A stretch of DNA of 64,000 nt. Origin: Lachnospiraceae bacterium. Its GTDB lineage: Bacteria; Bacillota; Clostridia; Lachnospirales; Lachnospiraceae. The stretch lies in contig JAAWRC010000016.1 of NCBI GenBank assembly GCA_022800815.1, forward strand, positions 1-64,000, given 5' to 3'. Every line of letters begins with the position of its first letter. The first letter of the stretch is position 1. The notes below the pieces were generated by a model that saw only the letters and a list, made by a program, of their open reading frames with translations, was not told where the DNA came from and made no database searches. Position numbers and translations under genes: made by a program. This document shows positions 52,097 through 60,848 of this stretch, one piece after another.

Positions 52097-53542
52097 ATGA
52101 GAGACGGAAAGGAACTGGAAGGGTATCTTGCGGGGCTCTTTGAGGAGCGGGGATATCCGGGGATGGCGGTGTGCATCCGGGGGCCGGAGGGGATCCTGTT
52201 TGAGAAAGGCTTCGGGGTCCGGAACATGGAGCAGAAGGAGCCGGTGGACGGGGACACGGTGTTCGGCATTGCGTCCATGAGCAAGTCCATGACGGCGCTG
52301 GCATGCTGCATTCTGCAGGTGGAGGGGAAGATGAGCCTGGAGGATCCGGTGGTCAAATATTTTCCGGACTTCCACGTTCCGGGGGCGGCGGACGAGTGCG
52401 TCACCGTGAAGACGCTGGCCATGCACCGGGCGGGGATCCCGCCCATGGAGCCCCTGGAATGGTCCATCGCCATGAACAGCATTGAGCGGGATACCAAATG
52501 GTACCGGGAGATGGTGCGGACGGCGCCCAACAAGATGGACGAGATCGGGCAGATCGTGGATTACATATCGGCGGGGAACTACGAGCCTTTGGGGGCCCCC
52601 GGCGAGTACATGAGCTATTCCAACGAGGGCTATGCGCTGCTCTCCTACATCGTGGACCAGGCGTCGGGGAGTACCTTGGAGGAGTTTCTGTCGGAACGGA
52701 TCTTTAAGCCCCTGGGCATGACGAGGACGGTGCTGGACGTGGACTGCTCCGAGGCGAGGGTGCTTTCCGGGGGCAACATCACCAGCCTTTTCGAGCGGGA
52801 GGAGGACGGAAGCCTTGTCTGGGACGACAATTGGTCCGTGCTGCCGCCGTTCAGGGGCTGTGCCTGTGTCAAGTCCACGGCCAGGGACATCACCAAATAT
52901 TACCAGATGCTCTGCGATGGCGGCCGGTGGGAGGGCCGGCAGGTGATCCCGGCGGAGGCGGTCGAGCTTATGTACGGGCGGGAATTTCCCCTCACGGAGG
53001 AATCCTTCTACTGCATGGGGTTGAAAAAGAGGCTGATCGGGGGAAGGATGGTCTGCGAGCATGCGGGAGGCCTCCACGGGGTGTCGACCCAGGGCGGATT
53101 CCTGGAGGGCGGCTACGGTGTCGCCGTGCTCTGCAACGAGGGGGATCTGGACATGGAAGAATTCCAGTGGGTCTGCTACAATTTCATTCTGGGCCTTCCT
53201 CTGGATGCGAAGCATTACGAGGTCGTGCCCTCGGGGAGGACCTTCGGCAGGCCGGACATGCTCTGCGGCGATTTCGTGTCCAGCGAGGGGCTTAAGATGC
53301 ACTGCACGGTCTCCCTGGAGGACGGCGCCCTGACGGCGGATTACTGTGAGAAAAAGGTGCGGCTGCTCTATGGAAGCCATGCCAGTTTCGTGGCCGTGGA
53401 AGCGGAGAGGCCGGAAAAGAGGGCCACGACGATGCGCTTTTGTATCAGGAACGGAAAGGCCTGGGGCGTGAAATGTGGCAGCAGGATCTTCCAGAGGACA
53501 AAGGAGGGGGACCATGGGATTACCGGAAAACAGCGGGCTTGA
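52097..53542 (+). CDS. Serine hydrolase of the beta-lactamase/D-aminopeptidase family
   Basis: A 481-residue protein of the class C beta-lactamase fold (PF00144). The S-x-x-K is S60-M-S-K63, the Y-x-N is Y174-S-N176, and a third HAGGLHG motif lies near residue 320. The C-terminal 130 residues are beta-rich, as in D-aminopeptidases and some esterases. There is no signal peptide, so the enzyme is cytoplasmic, which argues for peptide or ester hydrolysis and not drug resistance. It overlaps the next gene, a P1 peptidase, by 29 bases. Confidence 0.87.
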   Translation: MRDGKELEGYLAGLFEERGYPGMAVCIRGPEGILFEKGFGVRNMEQKEPVDGDTVFGIASMSKSMTALACCILQVEGKMSLEDPVVKYFPDFHVPGAADECVTVKTLAMHRAGIPPMEPLEWSIAMNSIERDTKWYREMVRTAPNKMDEIGQIVDYISAGNYEPLGAPGEYMSYSNEGYALLSYIVDQASGSTLEEFLSERIFKPLGMTRTVLDVDCSEARVLSGGNITSLFEREEDGSLVWDDNWSVLPPFRGCACVKSTARDITKYYQMLCDGGRWEGRQVIPAEAVELMYGREFPLTEESFYCMGLKKRLIGGRMVCEHAGGLHGVSTQGGFLEGGYGVAVLCNEGDLDMEEFQWVCYNFILGLPLDAKHYEVVPSGRTFGRPDMLCGDFVSSEGLKMHCTVSLEDGALTADYCEKKVRLLYGSHASFVAVEAERPEKRATTMRFCIRNGKAWGVKCGSRIFQRTKEGDHGITGKQRA

Positions 53543-54575
53543 CCTGCACGCCAAATGGCTCCGGGGCAGGCGCAACCTGATCAGCGACGTGCCCGGGGTC
53601 AGGGCCGGACACGTGACGATAAACGAGGGGGAGGTCCACACCGGCGTGACGGCGGTCCTTCCCCACGGGGGGAATCTGTTCAGGGAGAAGGTCATGGCCG
53701 GCGTTTCCGTGATCAATGGTTTTGGGAAGAGCGCCGGACTGATCCAGATCGAGGAGCTTGGCACCATCGAGACGCCGATCATTCTAACCAACACCTTCAG
53801 TGTGGGAACCGCCCTGGAGGCGCTGACCGGGTACATGCTGGAGCGCAACGAGGACATCGGCGTGACCACCGGGACGGTGAACTGTGTGGTGACGGAGTGC
53901 AACGACGGCAGGCTCAACGACATCCGGGGCATGCACGTGACGAAGGAACACGTGCTGACGGCCCTGGAGCGGGCCGGCGAGGCGTTTGCGGAGGGGGCCG
54001 TCGGCGGCGGGACGGGTATGGTCTGCCTCGGCTTAAAGGGAGGGATCGGCTCCGCTTCCCGGGTGGTGAAGGCGGACGGGGAGGATCATACCCTTGGCAC
54101 CCTCGTCATGACCAACTTCGGCGAGCCGGGAAACCTGGTGATCGGCGGCAGGCATTACGACACGGGGAGATACCAGGAGGCGGAAAAAAAGGATAGGGGC
54201 TCGATCATCATCCTGATCGCCACGGACCTTCCCTTAAACGAGCGGCAGCTTGCGAGGGTGGCGAAGCGCTCCATGATCGCCCTGGGCCGGGTGGGCTCCT
54301 ACTGCGGAAACGGGAGCGGCGACATCGCCATCGCCTTCTCCACGGCCAACCGGCTGCCCCACTACAGCGACCGGGACGTCATCCCCGTGAAGATGTTTTA
54401 CGACGAGCACATCGACATGGTGTTTGAGGCGGCGGCGGAGGCCGTGGAGGAGGCCATCGTGAGCTCCCTCTATCACGCTGAAACCATGACTGGAATCCGT
54501 GGCAATACCTACATGGGACTGCGGGAGTTCCTGGAACGATATGATAATGATGTTGAGGGCAAAAGCCCCATATGA
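53514..54575 (+). CDS. P1 (DmpA/BapA) family aminopeptidase
   Basis: A 353-residue N-terminal nucleophile hydrolase related to DmpA and beta-peptidyl aminopeptidases, which cleave themselves before a Ser that becomes the catalytic residue. It is visible here in GSYCGNGSGDIAIAF, where G-N-G-S-G-D is the processing site. Other signs are VPGVRAGHVT, GVTAVLPHGG and GGGTGMVCLGLKGGIG. AAGGAGGGGG precedes ATG 53514. Such enzymes remove D-amino or beta-amino acids from peptides, in line with the D-peptide theme of its neighbours. Confidence 0.93.
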   Translation: MGLPENSGLDLHAKWLRGRRNLISDVPGVRAGHVTINEGEVHTGVTAVLPHGGNLFREKVMAGVSVINGFGKSAGLIQIEELGTIETPIILTNTFSVGTALEALTGYMLERNEDIGVTTGTVNCVVTECNDGRLNDIRGMHVTKEHVLTALERAGEAFAEGAVGGGTGMVCLGLKGGIGSASRVVKADGEDHTLGTLVMTNFGEPGNLVIGGRHYDTGRYQEAEKKDRGSIIILIATDLPLNERQLARVAKRSMIALGRVGSYCGNGSGDIAIAFSTANRLPHYSDRDVIPVKMFYDEHIDMVFEAAAEAVEEAIVSSLYHAETMTGIRGNTYMGLREFLERYDNDVEGKSPI

Positions 54576-54875
54576 AATCTGTCGTTGGAAAATTGCATAA
54601 AAAGAATTCGTGCGCATTCCGTTTCGCCAACCATTCCTTTGAGCCTCTTAAAGCGAAAATCGTGTTTAGCAAGGGCTTCCACGATTTTTGAGTCTCAATT
54701 CCATGGCGAAAAGTCATTTGCCCGAATTTTTTCTCGCATGGGGCAGGAAGAAAATCGTTTTTTCCAAACCGCAACTTGCCAGAAGGTCCCGCAAAGTGTG
54801 AAGAACACCGATTTTCTTCCGTATTCCTTGTAACAACAAAACCACGGAAATTCAAATGACACACAGGAGGGTACA
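54576..54875. other. Intergenic stretch of lower GC, no gene seen
   Basis: About 300 bases clearly lower in GC than the genes around it. It has repeated-looking words (GCGAAAATCGTG, GAAAATCG, GCGAAAAGTC) but no convincing frame, terminator or promoter. ACAGGAGGG at the end is the ribosome binding site of the next gene. It may be a decayed repeat element. Confidence 0.4.
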
Positions 54876-55679
54876 ATGGAATCGAAGACATATTTTATCA
54901 GCGCAGACCTGGAGGGCGTCACCGACGTGACCGCCTGGTGCGAGACGGAAAAAGGGGGAGACGGCTACGAGGCCGCCAGGATCCAGATGAGCAGGGAGGT
55001 TGCGGCGGCCTGTGAGACGATTTTGGCGGCGGAGCATCAGGTGGTGGTCCGGGACGGACATGAGAGCGCCAGGAACATTCTCCACGAGCTTTTGCCCAGG
55101 GGAACGAGACTGATGCGGGGCTGGGCCTGCCATCCCGGTTCTATGATGGCCGGGATCAGTGAGAAGTATGCGGGAGCCCTCTACATAGGTTATCATTCCC
55201 CGGCGGGGACCGACGGCAGTCCCCTGGCCCATACCATGGACCGGCAGGAGATCCGCTGGGTGAAGGTCAACGGAAGGCTGGCATCGGAATTCACCCTGAA
55301 TTCCCTGTATGTGGCGCAGATGGAGGTGCCTTCCGTTTTTATCAGCGGAGACGAGACCATCTGTCGTTTGGCGAAGGAGGAGATCCCGCAGATCGGAACC
55401 CTTGCAGTGAAGGAATGCCGGGGCAATTCCACCTTCAACCTCCACCCGGAGGACGCCTGCGACCAGATCCGGGCGGGGGTGGCGGAGGCACTTGAGAGAC
55501 AGGTGCCGGTCCGGGAGCTTCCCGCAGAGCTGGTATTGGAGGTGAGCCTGATCCGGCATCAGACCCTGCGGTCGGCCCTGGCCCATCCGGGGATCACCCA
55601 GGTCGATGCAGACACGGTCCGCTATACGGCCCATTCGCCGAGGGAACTGAATGCGGTATTTGGTTATATCCTCGGATAG
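54876..55679 (+). CDS. M55 family D-aminopeptidase (DppA-like)
   Basis: A 267-residue zinc peptidase like Bacillus DppA, a decameric D-aminopeptidase that frees D-Ala from short peptides. Metal-binding residues are expected in ISADLEGVTDV (Asp and Glu), RDGHESARN and IGYHSPAG. A conserved EFTLNSLYVAQMEVPSVFISGDE block follows. AGGAGGG precedes the ATG. Together with the serine hydrolase and DmpA-type gene it suggests use of D-amino-acid peptides, perhaps from peptidoglycan. Confidence 0.9.
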   Translation: MESKTYFISADLEGVTDVTAWCETEKGGDGYEAARIQMSREVAAACETILAAEHQVVVRDGHESARNILHELLPRGTRLMRGWACHPGSMMAGISEKYAGALYIGYHSPAGTDGSPLAHTMDRQEIRWVKVNGRLASEFTLNSLYVAQMEVPSVFISGDETICRLAKEEIPQIGTLAVKECRGNSTFNLHPEDACDQIRAGVAEALERQVPVRELPAELVLEVSLIRHQTLRSALAHPGITQVDADTVRYTAHSPRELNAVFGYILG

Positions 55680-55718
55680 AGGGGAGCTTCGTTTTTTGTT
55701 GTTTGGCGTGATATATTA

Positions 55719-55756
55719 TTGATATTTTTTGCCATAGGGAGTATAATAATATTATA
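55719..55756 (+). promoter_or_regulatory. Promoter and operator of the toxin-antitoxin pair
   Basis: TTGATA at 55719-55724 and TATAAT at 55742-55747 are 17 bases apart. A perfect 15-base palindrome, TATAATAATATTATA, covers 55742-55756 and overlaps the -10, which is where a RelB/DinJ antitoxin would bind to repress its own operon. Confidence 0.7.
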
Positions 55757-55801
55757 AACACATATAAAACAACTACATTATGCTTGCGAAGAGGTGTTGT
55801 T

Positions 55802-56098
55802 ATGGCAGAACAGGTCTTGATTCAGTTCAGGGCAGATAAGGAATTAAAGCAGGAAGTGGCCGAAATATACGAGCGGCTTGGGATGGACTTGCCCACGGCG
55901 TTTCGGATGTTTATGACGAAGAGTAAAATGATGAAAGGGCTTCCTTTTGAGGCAAGGCTGCCTGAACAGACGATCACGAGAGCAGAAGCGAAAAATGCGT
56001 TCTATGAGCTGCGGAGACAGGCGACAGATGTTCCGGAAATGTCATTGGAAGAAATCAATGCAGAAATTGCGTCGGTACGGGCGGAGAGAAAAAGGTAG
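55802..56098 (+). CDS. RelB/DinJ-family antitoxin
   Basis: A 98-residue antitoxin with the ribbon-helix-helix start MAEQVLIQFRAD, the helix EVAEIYERLGMDLPTAFRMFMTKS and the typical LPFEARLPEQ. The tail, rich in Glu and Arg, should wrap the toxin. I start it at the ATG at 55802 with GAGGTG upstream. A longer start at 55784 has no site. The toxin gene begins six bases after its stop. Confidence 0.88.
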   Translation: MAEQVLIQFRADKELKQEVAEIYERLGMDLPTAFRMFMTKSKMMKGLPFEARLPEQTITRAEAKNAFYELRRQATDVPEMSLEEINAEIASVRAERKR

Positions 56099-56104
56099 CT
56101 ATTC

Positions 56105-56527
56105 ATGAAATATTATGCGGTAATTGACACGAATGTATTGATATCGGCATTGCTTTCTAAAAATAAAGATTCAGCTACGATCAAGGTTTTGGAAGCTGTT
56201 TTTGATGGAAAGATTATTCCGCTGTACCATCAGAATATTTTAGCCGAATATGATGAAGTGTTTCACCGAAAAAAGTTTCATTTACGGGAGGAGACAATAC
56301 GGAAGGTTCTTGATGCGGTTTTGCAATATGGAGCAGAGGTGTTTCCGCAGTCGACGGGGGCAGTACTGATCGATATGGATGACCTGATTTTTTATGAAGT
56401 GGCTATGGAGGGGCGGGAGGATGATGCCTATCTGGTCACGGGTAATCAAAAACATTATCCGTTTAAAAATTTTATCGTTACTCCAGCTGAAATGTTGGAA
56501 ATCATGAAAGCGGATGAAGACGGGTAG
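56105..56527 (+). CDS. PIN-domain toxin (ribonuclease)
   Basis: A 140-residue PIN domain of the putative toxin type (COG1569). Acidic residues for Mg lie in VIDTNVLISALLS (Asp8), NILAEYDEVF and GREDDAYLVTGNQKHYP. The toxin should cleave RNA until the RelB/DinJ protein binds it. Pairing of a RelB-like antitoxin with a PIN toxin, and not with RelE, is a recurrent but less studied combination in Firmicutes. No ribosome binding site of its own is strong, so it is probably coupled to the antitoxin. Confidence 0.88.
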   Translation: MKYYAVIDTNVLISALLSKNKDSATIKVLEAVFDGKIIPLYHQNILAEYDEVFHRKKFHLREETIRKVLDAVLQYGAEVFPQSTGAVLIDMDDLIFYEVAMEGREDDAYLVTGNQKHYPFKNFIVTPAEMLEIMKADEDG

Positions 56528-56617
56528 TTTTCTGAAAAAACCATAAACCCGTTGCCTTTTCCTGCCGGTTGATGGTAGAATGGAGAAGGCACATGTGCCG
56601 GGAAGGCGGTAAAAACT

Positions 56618-57322
56618 TTGGAAGAAAAGAAAACGGAAGAGAGAAATGAGGTTGTCTATAGTGAAACAGACGGCCGGGAGGCTGTGACGGATGAGTCCGC
56701 AGACGACGGGACTGCTGCAGAAACGGCCGCAGAAACAGCTGGCGAACCGGAGGAGGAACGCCGGGGGCTATTTGGCGCAAAGAAGAGGGAGCGCAACGAG
56801 AAGGCGATCACGATCATCTATGCGGTTGCGGGTGCGTATCTTCTCTATACGGCCTATATGACGGCCAAAGAGATGATTGCGGGCAATATAGAGCCGGGCA
56901 GGGATACTATTATCAACATTGCATTTACGGTAATTTTTGCTGTGGCGGGTGTCTGGATCCTGTTCTCGAGTTGGCGGCTCCATAACACGCTGAAGGCCAA
57001 GGAGGAGGCGGCGGCGGAAAAGCTGGCAGCTGAGATGGCCGAGCGGGGCGAGACGCCGGAGGAGCCTGTGAAGGGAGGACTGCTGGGCGGTATTCTCGCA
57101 AAGCCAGACCTTGCCCAGCCCTCGGTGGCTTCCCGGGCGGCGGTCTATTACAATCCGGCTGACGAGGATGACGAGGCCGGAAAAGAGGAGGCTGGAGAAG
57201 ACGGGGAAGAGGAAAAGCCGGAACCGAAGGCCCATGTGGAATCGGAGCGGGAAGCCGGCGAAGAAACGGAAGCGGACAATTCTGGCGAGGAAGCGGATGC
57301 TCAAAGTGACCGAAAAGAATAG
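56618..57322 (+). CDS. Acidic two-TM membrane protein of unknown function
   Basis: A 234-residue protein with an acidic N-terminal 45 residues, two membrane helices (AITIIYAVAGAYLLYTAYMTA and IINIAFTVIFAVAGVWILFSS), a helical stretch of Ala/Glu/Lys, and a long acidic tail. Both ends are expected on the same side. It starts at TTG 56618 with GGAAGG upstream. I do not recognise a family. A strong GC hairpin follows the gene. Confidence 0.55.
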   Translation: MEEKKTEERNEVVYSETDGREAVTDESADDGTAAETAAETAGEPEEERRGLFGAKKRERNEKAITIIYAVAGAYLLYTAYMTAKEMIAGNIEPGRDTIINIAFTVIFAVAGVWILFSSWRLHNTLKAKEEAAAEKLAAEMAERGETPEEPVKGGLLGGILAKPDLAQPSVASRAAVYYNPADEDDEAGKEEAGEDGEEEKPEPKAHVESEREAGEETEADNSGEEADAQSDRKE

Positions 57323-57329
57323 GATGAGG

Positions 57330-57365
57330 GGTCCCGGACCATGCGGGTGAGCGTGGTCCGGGACC
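57330..57365 (+). terminator. Strong GC hairpin, probable terminator
   Basis: Perfect 11-base arms, GGTCCCGGACC and GGTCCGGGACC, with only GTTT after them. The rest of the gap to 57592 holds the gatC promoter and no gene. Confidence 0.5.
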
Positions 57366-57488
57366 GTTTGCTAAGGAAACTTTGTACTATACCCAAAGGG
57401 CACTCGTGAATGCATGCGCTTTGCGCAGGTAAATAAGGTATATTCTTTGCCCGGGTTATTATCGAGGCTCCTGGCATAAAAATAACAT

Positions 57489-57517
57489 TTGATTTCTTTC
57501 GCCGGATATTATATTAT
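57489..57517 (+). promoter_or_regulatory. Promoter of gatCAB
   Basis: TTGATT at 57489-57494 and TATTAT at 57512-57517 with a 17-base spacer. Confidence 0.65.
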
Positions 57518-57592
57518 AAGAGAATGTGAAGGATATCAGGAGGCCGGCCGGCAATTGCCTGCAGCCGGTTCGTATAGAAAGGAGCGGACGAC

Positions 57593-57889
57593 ATGGCGAA
57601 GAACGTGATTTCCGACGAGACCATCGAGTATGTGGGCATTCTGGCCAAGCTGGATTTATCCGGGGCGGAGAAGGAACAGGCCAAAGCGGATATGGGCAAC
57701 ATGCTGGATTATATTGATATGTTAAATGAGTTGGATACGACTGGCGTGGAGCCTATGTCCCACGTGTTTCCGGTGCACAACGTATTCCGGGAGGACGTGG
57801 TGGCAAACGGCGACGACCGGGAGAACATGCTGGCAAATGCGCCGGAGAAGAAGGACGGCTGCTATAAGGTGCCGAAGACGGTAGAATAG
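57593..57889 (+). CDS. gatC: Asp-tRNA(Asn)/Glu-tRNA(Gln) amidotransferase subunit C
   Basis: A 98-residue subunit that stabilises GatA. It begins [18 protein letters not shown] and has the conserved [19 protein letters not shown] and a final [17 protein letters not shown] precedes the ATG. First gene of gatCAB, the pathway that makes Gln-tRNA(Gln), and Asn-tRNA(Asn) if needed, by transamidation in organisms without glutaminyl-tRNA synthetase. Confidence 0.95.
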   Translation: MAKNVISDETIEYVGILAKLDLSGAEKEQAKADMGNMLDYIDMLNELDTTGVEPMSHVFPVHNVFREDVVANGDDRENMLANAPEKKDGCYKVPKTVE

Positions 57890-57911
57890 ACTGGATAGAG
57901 GAGGAAACACC

Positions 57912-59393
57912 GTGAATCTGATGAGTCTGACAGCTGCAGAGCTGGGGAAAAAGATAAACAGCGGAGAGGTTTCCGTGCGGGAGGCGGCGGAGAGCTCCCT
58001 GGCGGCCATTCGGGTGAGGGAGGCCGATGTCCACGGCTTCGTGACGGTGGTGGACGAGGAAGCGGTCCTTGCGAGGGCCGACGAGGTGCAAAAGCAGATT
58101 TCGGCGGGGCAGCTTCAGAGCCCTTTGGCGGGAGTGCCCGTGGCCATTAAAGACAATATGTGCACGGAGGGGCTTCTCACCACCTGCAGCTCCAAAATTT
58201 TGGGGAATTTTAGGCCCACCTACACGGCGGAGGCGGTTCGTGGCCTGGAGCGGGCCGGGGCCGTCGTCGTGGGCAAGACCAATATGGACGAGTTTGCCAT
58301 GGGAAGCACCACGGAGACATCGTATTTCGGCGTGACGAGGAATCCGTGGAACACGGAACATGTGCCCGGCGGCTCTTCCGGCGGTTCCTGTGCGGCCGTG
58401 GCGGCGGAGGAGTGCTCCTATGCGCTGGGGTCGGACACGGGCGGGTCCATCAGACAGCCCAGCTCCTTCTGCGGCGTGACGGGGATCAAGCCCACCTACG
58501 GGACGGTCTCCCGCTACGGGCTGATCGCCTACGGTTCCTCCCTGGACCAGATCGGGCCGGTGGCGAAGGACGTGACCGACTGTGCCCTGATCATGGAAGC
58601 CATCGCCTCCCATGACCCGAAGGACAGCACCAGCGTGAAACGGGAGGACTGCCGGTTTTCGGAGGCCCTTGAGGACGATGTCGCAGGGATGAAGATCGGA
58701 ATTCCGAGAGATTGCTTTGGGAAAGGTTTGGACAGTGAGGTAAAGGAGGCGGTCCTCAAGGCGGCGAAGGTCCTGGAGGAAAAGGGAGCCATGGTCGAAG
58801 AGTTCGACCTAAGCCTGGTGGAATACGCCATCCCGGCTTACTACGTGATCGCTTCCGCCGAGGCCAGCTCCAACCTGGCCCGGTTCGACGGGGTGAAGTA
58901 CGCTTACCGCAGCGAGGACTATGCCGGGCTTCATCAGATGTATAAGAGGACCCGTTCCGAGGGCTTCGGCGCAGAGGTGAAGCGTCGGATCATGCTGGGT
59001 TCCTTTGTCCTCAGCAGCGGCTATTATGACGCCTATTATCTGAAAGCCCTGCGGACCAAGGCGCTGATCAAACGGGCCTTTGACAAGGCGTTTGAGAAAT
59101 ACGACCTGATCCTGGGACCGGTGGCGCCGACCACGGCCCCGAAGCTGGGGGAGAGTCTCGTCGACCCGATCAAGATGTATCTGGGCGATATTTATACCAT
59201 TTCCGTGAATTTGGCGGGGCTTCCGGGGATCAGCGTTCCCTGCGGTTTGGACGGGAATGGGATGCCCGTCGGCCTGCAGCTCATCGGTGACTGCTTCCAG
59301 GAGAAGAAGCTTTTCCGGGCGGCCTACGCCTACGAGCGGACCAGGGCTTACAGGCATTGTCCCCTTGCGCAGAAAGGAGTGTCGGAAGCATGA
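57912..59393 (+). CDS. gatA: Asp-tRNA(Asn)/Glu-tRNA(Gln) amidotransferase subunit A
   Basis: A 493-residue amidase that frees ammonia from glutamine. The Lys-Ser-Ser triad is seen as the Lys in VAIKDNMCTEG, and the two Ser in PGGSSGGSCAAVAA and GSDTGGSIRQPSSF. Length is standard. It starts at GTG 57912 with AGGAGG upstream, and its stop overlaps the start of gatB (ATGA). Confidence 0.96.
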   Translation: MNLMSLTAAELGKKINSGEVSVREAAESSLAAIRVREADVHGFVTVVDEEAVLARADEVQKQISAGQLQSPLAGVPVAIKDNMCTEGLLTTCSSKILGNFRPTYTAEAVRGLERAGAVVVGKTNMDEFAMGSTTETSYFGVTRNPWNTEHVPGGSSGGSCAAVAAEECSYALGSDTGGSIRQPSSFCGVTGIKPTYGTVSRYGLIAYGSSLDQIGPVAKDVTDCALIMEAIASHDPKDSTSVKREDCRFSEALEDDVAGMKIGIPRDCFGKGLDSEVKEAVLKAAKVLEEKGAMVEEFDLSLVEYAIPAYYVIASAEASSNLARFDGVKYAYRSEDYAGLHQMYKRTRSEGFGAEVKRRIMLGSFVLSSGYYDAYYLKALRTKALIKRAFDKAFEKYDLILGPVAPTTAPKLGESLVDPIKMYLGDIYTISVNLAGLPGISVPCGLDGNGMPVGLQLIGDCFQEKKLFRAAYAYERTRAYRHCPLAQKGVSEA

Positions 59394-60823
59394 GTAAACA
59401 GTATGAAACGGTCATCGGCTTGGAAGTCCATGTGGAGCTGGCGACGAAGACCAAGATTTTTTGCGCCTGCAGCACGCAGTTCGGGGGGGAGCCCAATACC
59501 CATACCTGTCCCGTCTGCACGGGCATGCCCGGTTCCCTTCCCGTCCTGAACAGGCAGGTGGTGGAATATGCGGCGGCGGTGGGCCTTGCGACGAACTGTA
59601 CGATAACCAAGAACGGCAGATTTGATCGAAAGAATTATTTTTACCCGGATAATCCTCAGAATTACCAGATTTCTCAGCTTTATTTTCCCATCTGCCGGGA
59701 CGGGGGCGTGGAGATTGAGACGGCGGCCGGGAAGAAGACCGTCCGGATCCACGAGATCCACATGGAGGAGGATGCGGGCAAGCTGATCCATGACGAGTGG
59801 GAGGACTGCACGCTGGTGGATTTCAACCGCAGTGGCGTCCCCCTGATCGAGATCGTCTCCGAGCCGGACATGCGCTCCGCCGAGGAGGTCATCGCCTACC
59901 TGGAGAAGCTTAGGCTGATCATCCAGTACCTGGGGGCTTCCGACTGCAAGCTGCAGGAGGGCTCCATGAGGGCCGACGTGAACCTGTCGGTGCGGGAGGC
60001 GGGGAGCGAGACCTTCGGCACCAGGACGGAGATGAAGAACCTGAATTCCTTCAAGGCCATCGCCAGGGCCATCGAGGGGGAGAAAAACCGCCAGATCGAT
60101 ATTTTGGAGGAAGGCGGGCAGGTGATCCAGGAGACCAGGCGGTGGGACGACAATAAGGAGTGCTCCTACGCCATGCGCTCCAAGGAGGACGCCCAGGATT
60201 ACCGGTATTTTCCGGAGCCGGACCTGGTCCCGGTCATTATTGACGATGAATGGTTGGAGGAGATAAGGAGCAGGCAGCCGGAGCTTCGGGATGAGAAGCG
60301 CATCCGCTATCAGGAAGAATACGGAATTCCCGAATATGACATTGACATCCTGACCTCGGAGAAGCGGCTGGCGGATCTTTTTGAGGAGACCATCGCCGCA
60401 GGCTGCAAGCCCAAGGAAGTGTCCAACTGGCTCATGGTGGAGACCATGCGGCTCTTAAAGGACGAGGACATGGACGCCGCCGACATCCGGTTTTCCCCCG
60501 CTCACCTGGCGGCCCTCATCGGGCTGGTGGAGCAGGGAAAGATCAACCGGACCGTGGCCAAGGAGGTCTTCGAGGTCATGTTCCGGGAGGATATGGACCC
60601 GGTTTCCTATGTGGAAGAAAAGGGCCTTGTGATGGTGCAGGACGAGGGGGCTCTTAGGAGCACCATCGAGGAAATCGTGAAGAACAATCCCCAGTCCGTG
60701 GCGGATTACAAGAGCGGAAAGAAGAAGGCCATGGGCTTTTTGGTGGGGCAGACCATGAAAGCCATGAAGGGCAAGGCGGACCCGGCCATGGTAAACCGGA
60801 TACTTTTGGAATTGTTGGCATAA
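59390..60823 (+). CDS. gatB: Asp-tRNA(Asn)/Glu-tRNA(Gln) amidotransferase subunit B
   Basis: A 477-residue subunit that activates the misacylated tRNA with ATP and receives ammonia from GatA. Landmarks are VIGLEVHVELATKTK, YFYPDNPQNYQISQ, LIEIVSEPDMRSAEE, DYRYFPEPDL and the C-terminal YqeY-like tail with DYKSGKKKAMGFLVGQTMK. AAAGGAG lies before ATG 59390. An in-frame ATG at 59357 would overlap gatA further and is unlikely. Confidence 0.96.
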   Translation: MSKQYETVIGLEVHVELATKTKIFCACSTQFGGEPNTHTCPVCTGMPGSLPVLNRQVVEYAAAVGLATNCTITKNGRFDRKNYFYPDNPQNYQISQLYFPICRDGGVEIETAAGKKTVRIHEIHMEEDAGKLIHDEWEDCTLVDFNRSGVPLIEIVSEPDMRSAEEVIAYLEKLRLIIQYLGASDCKLQEGSMRADVNLSVREAGSETFGTRTEMKNLNSFKAIARAIEGEKNRQIDILEEGGQVIQETRRWDDNKECSYAMRSKEDAQDYRYFPEPDLVPVIIDDEWLEEIRSRQPELRDEKRIRYQEEYGIPEYDIDILTSEKRLADLFEETIAAGCKPKEVSNWLMVETMRLLKDEDMDAADIRFSPAHLAALIGLVEQGKINRTVAKEVFEVMFREDMDPVSYVEEKGLVMVQDEGALRSTIEEIVKNNPQSVADYKSGKKKAMGFLVGQTMKAMKGKADPAMVNRILLELLA

Positions 60824-60848
60824 TCAGGCATAAGAGGAAGAATGTGTT

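Noticed and set aside
52097-53542. Beta-lactam resistance enzyme
   Set aside because: It has the S-x-x-K and Y-x-N motifs, but no signal peptide, a long C-terminal beta domain and peptidase neighbours, so a peptide or ester hydrolase is more likely.
54576-54875. CRISPR-like or tandem repeat array because of the recurring GCGAAAA words
   Set aside because: The words are short, irregularly spaced and not repeated with spacers.
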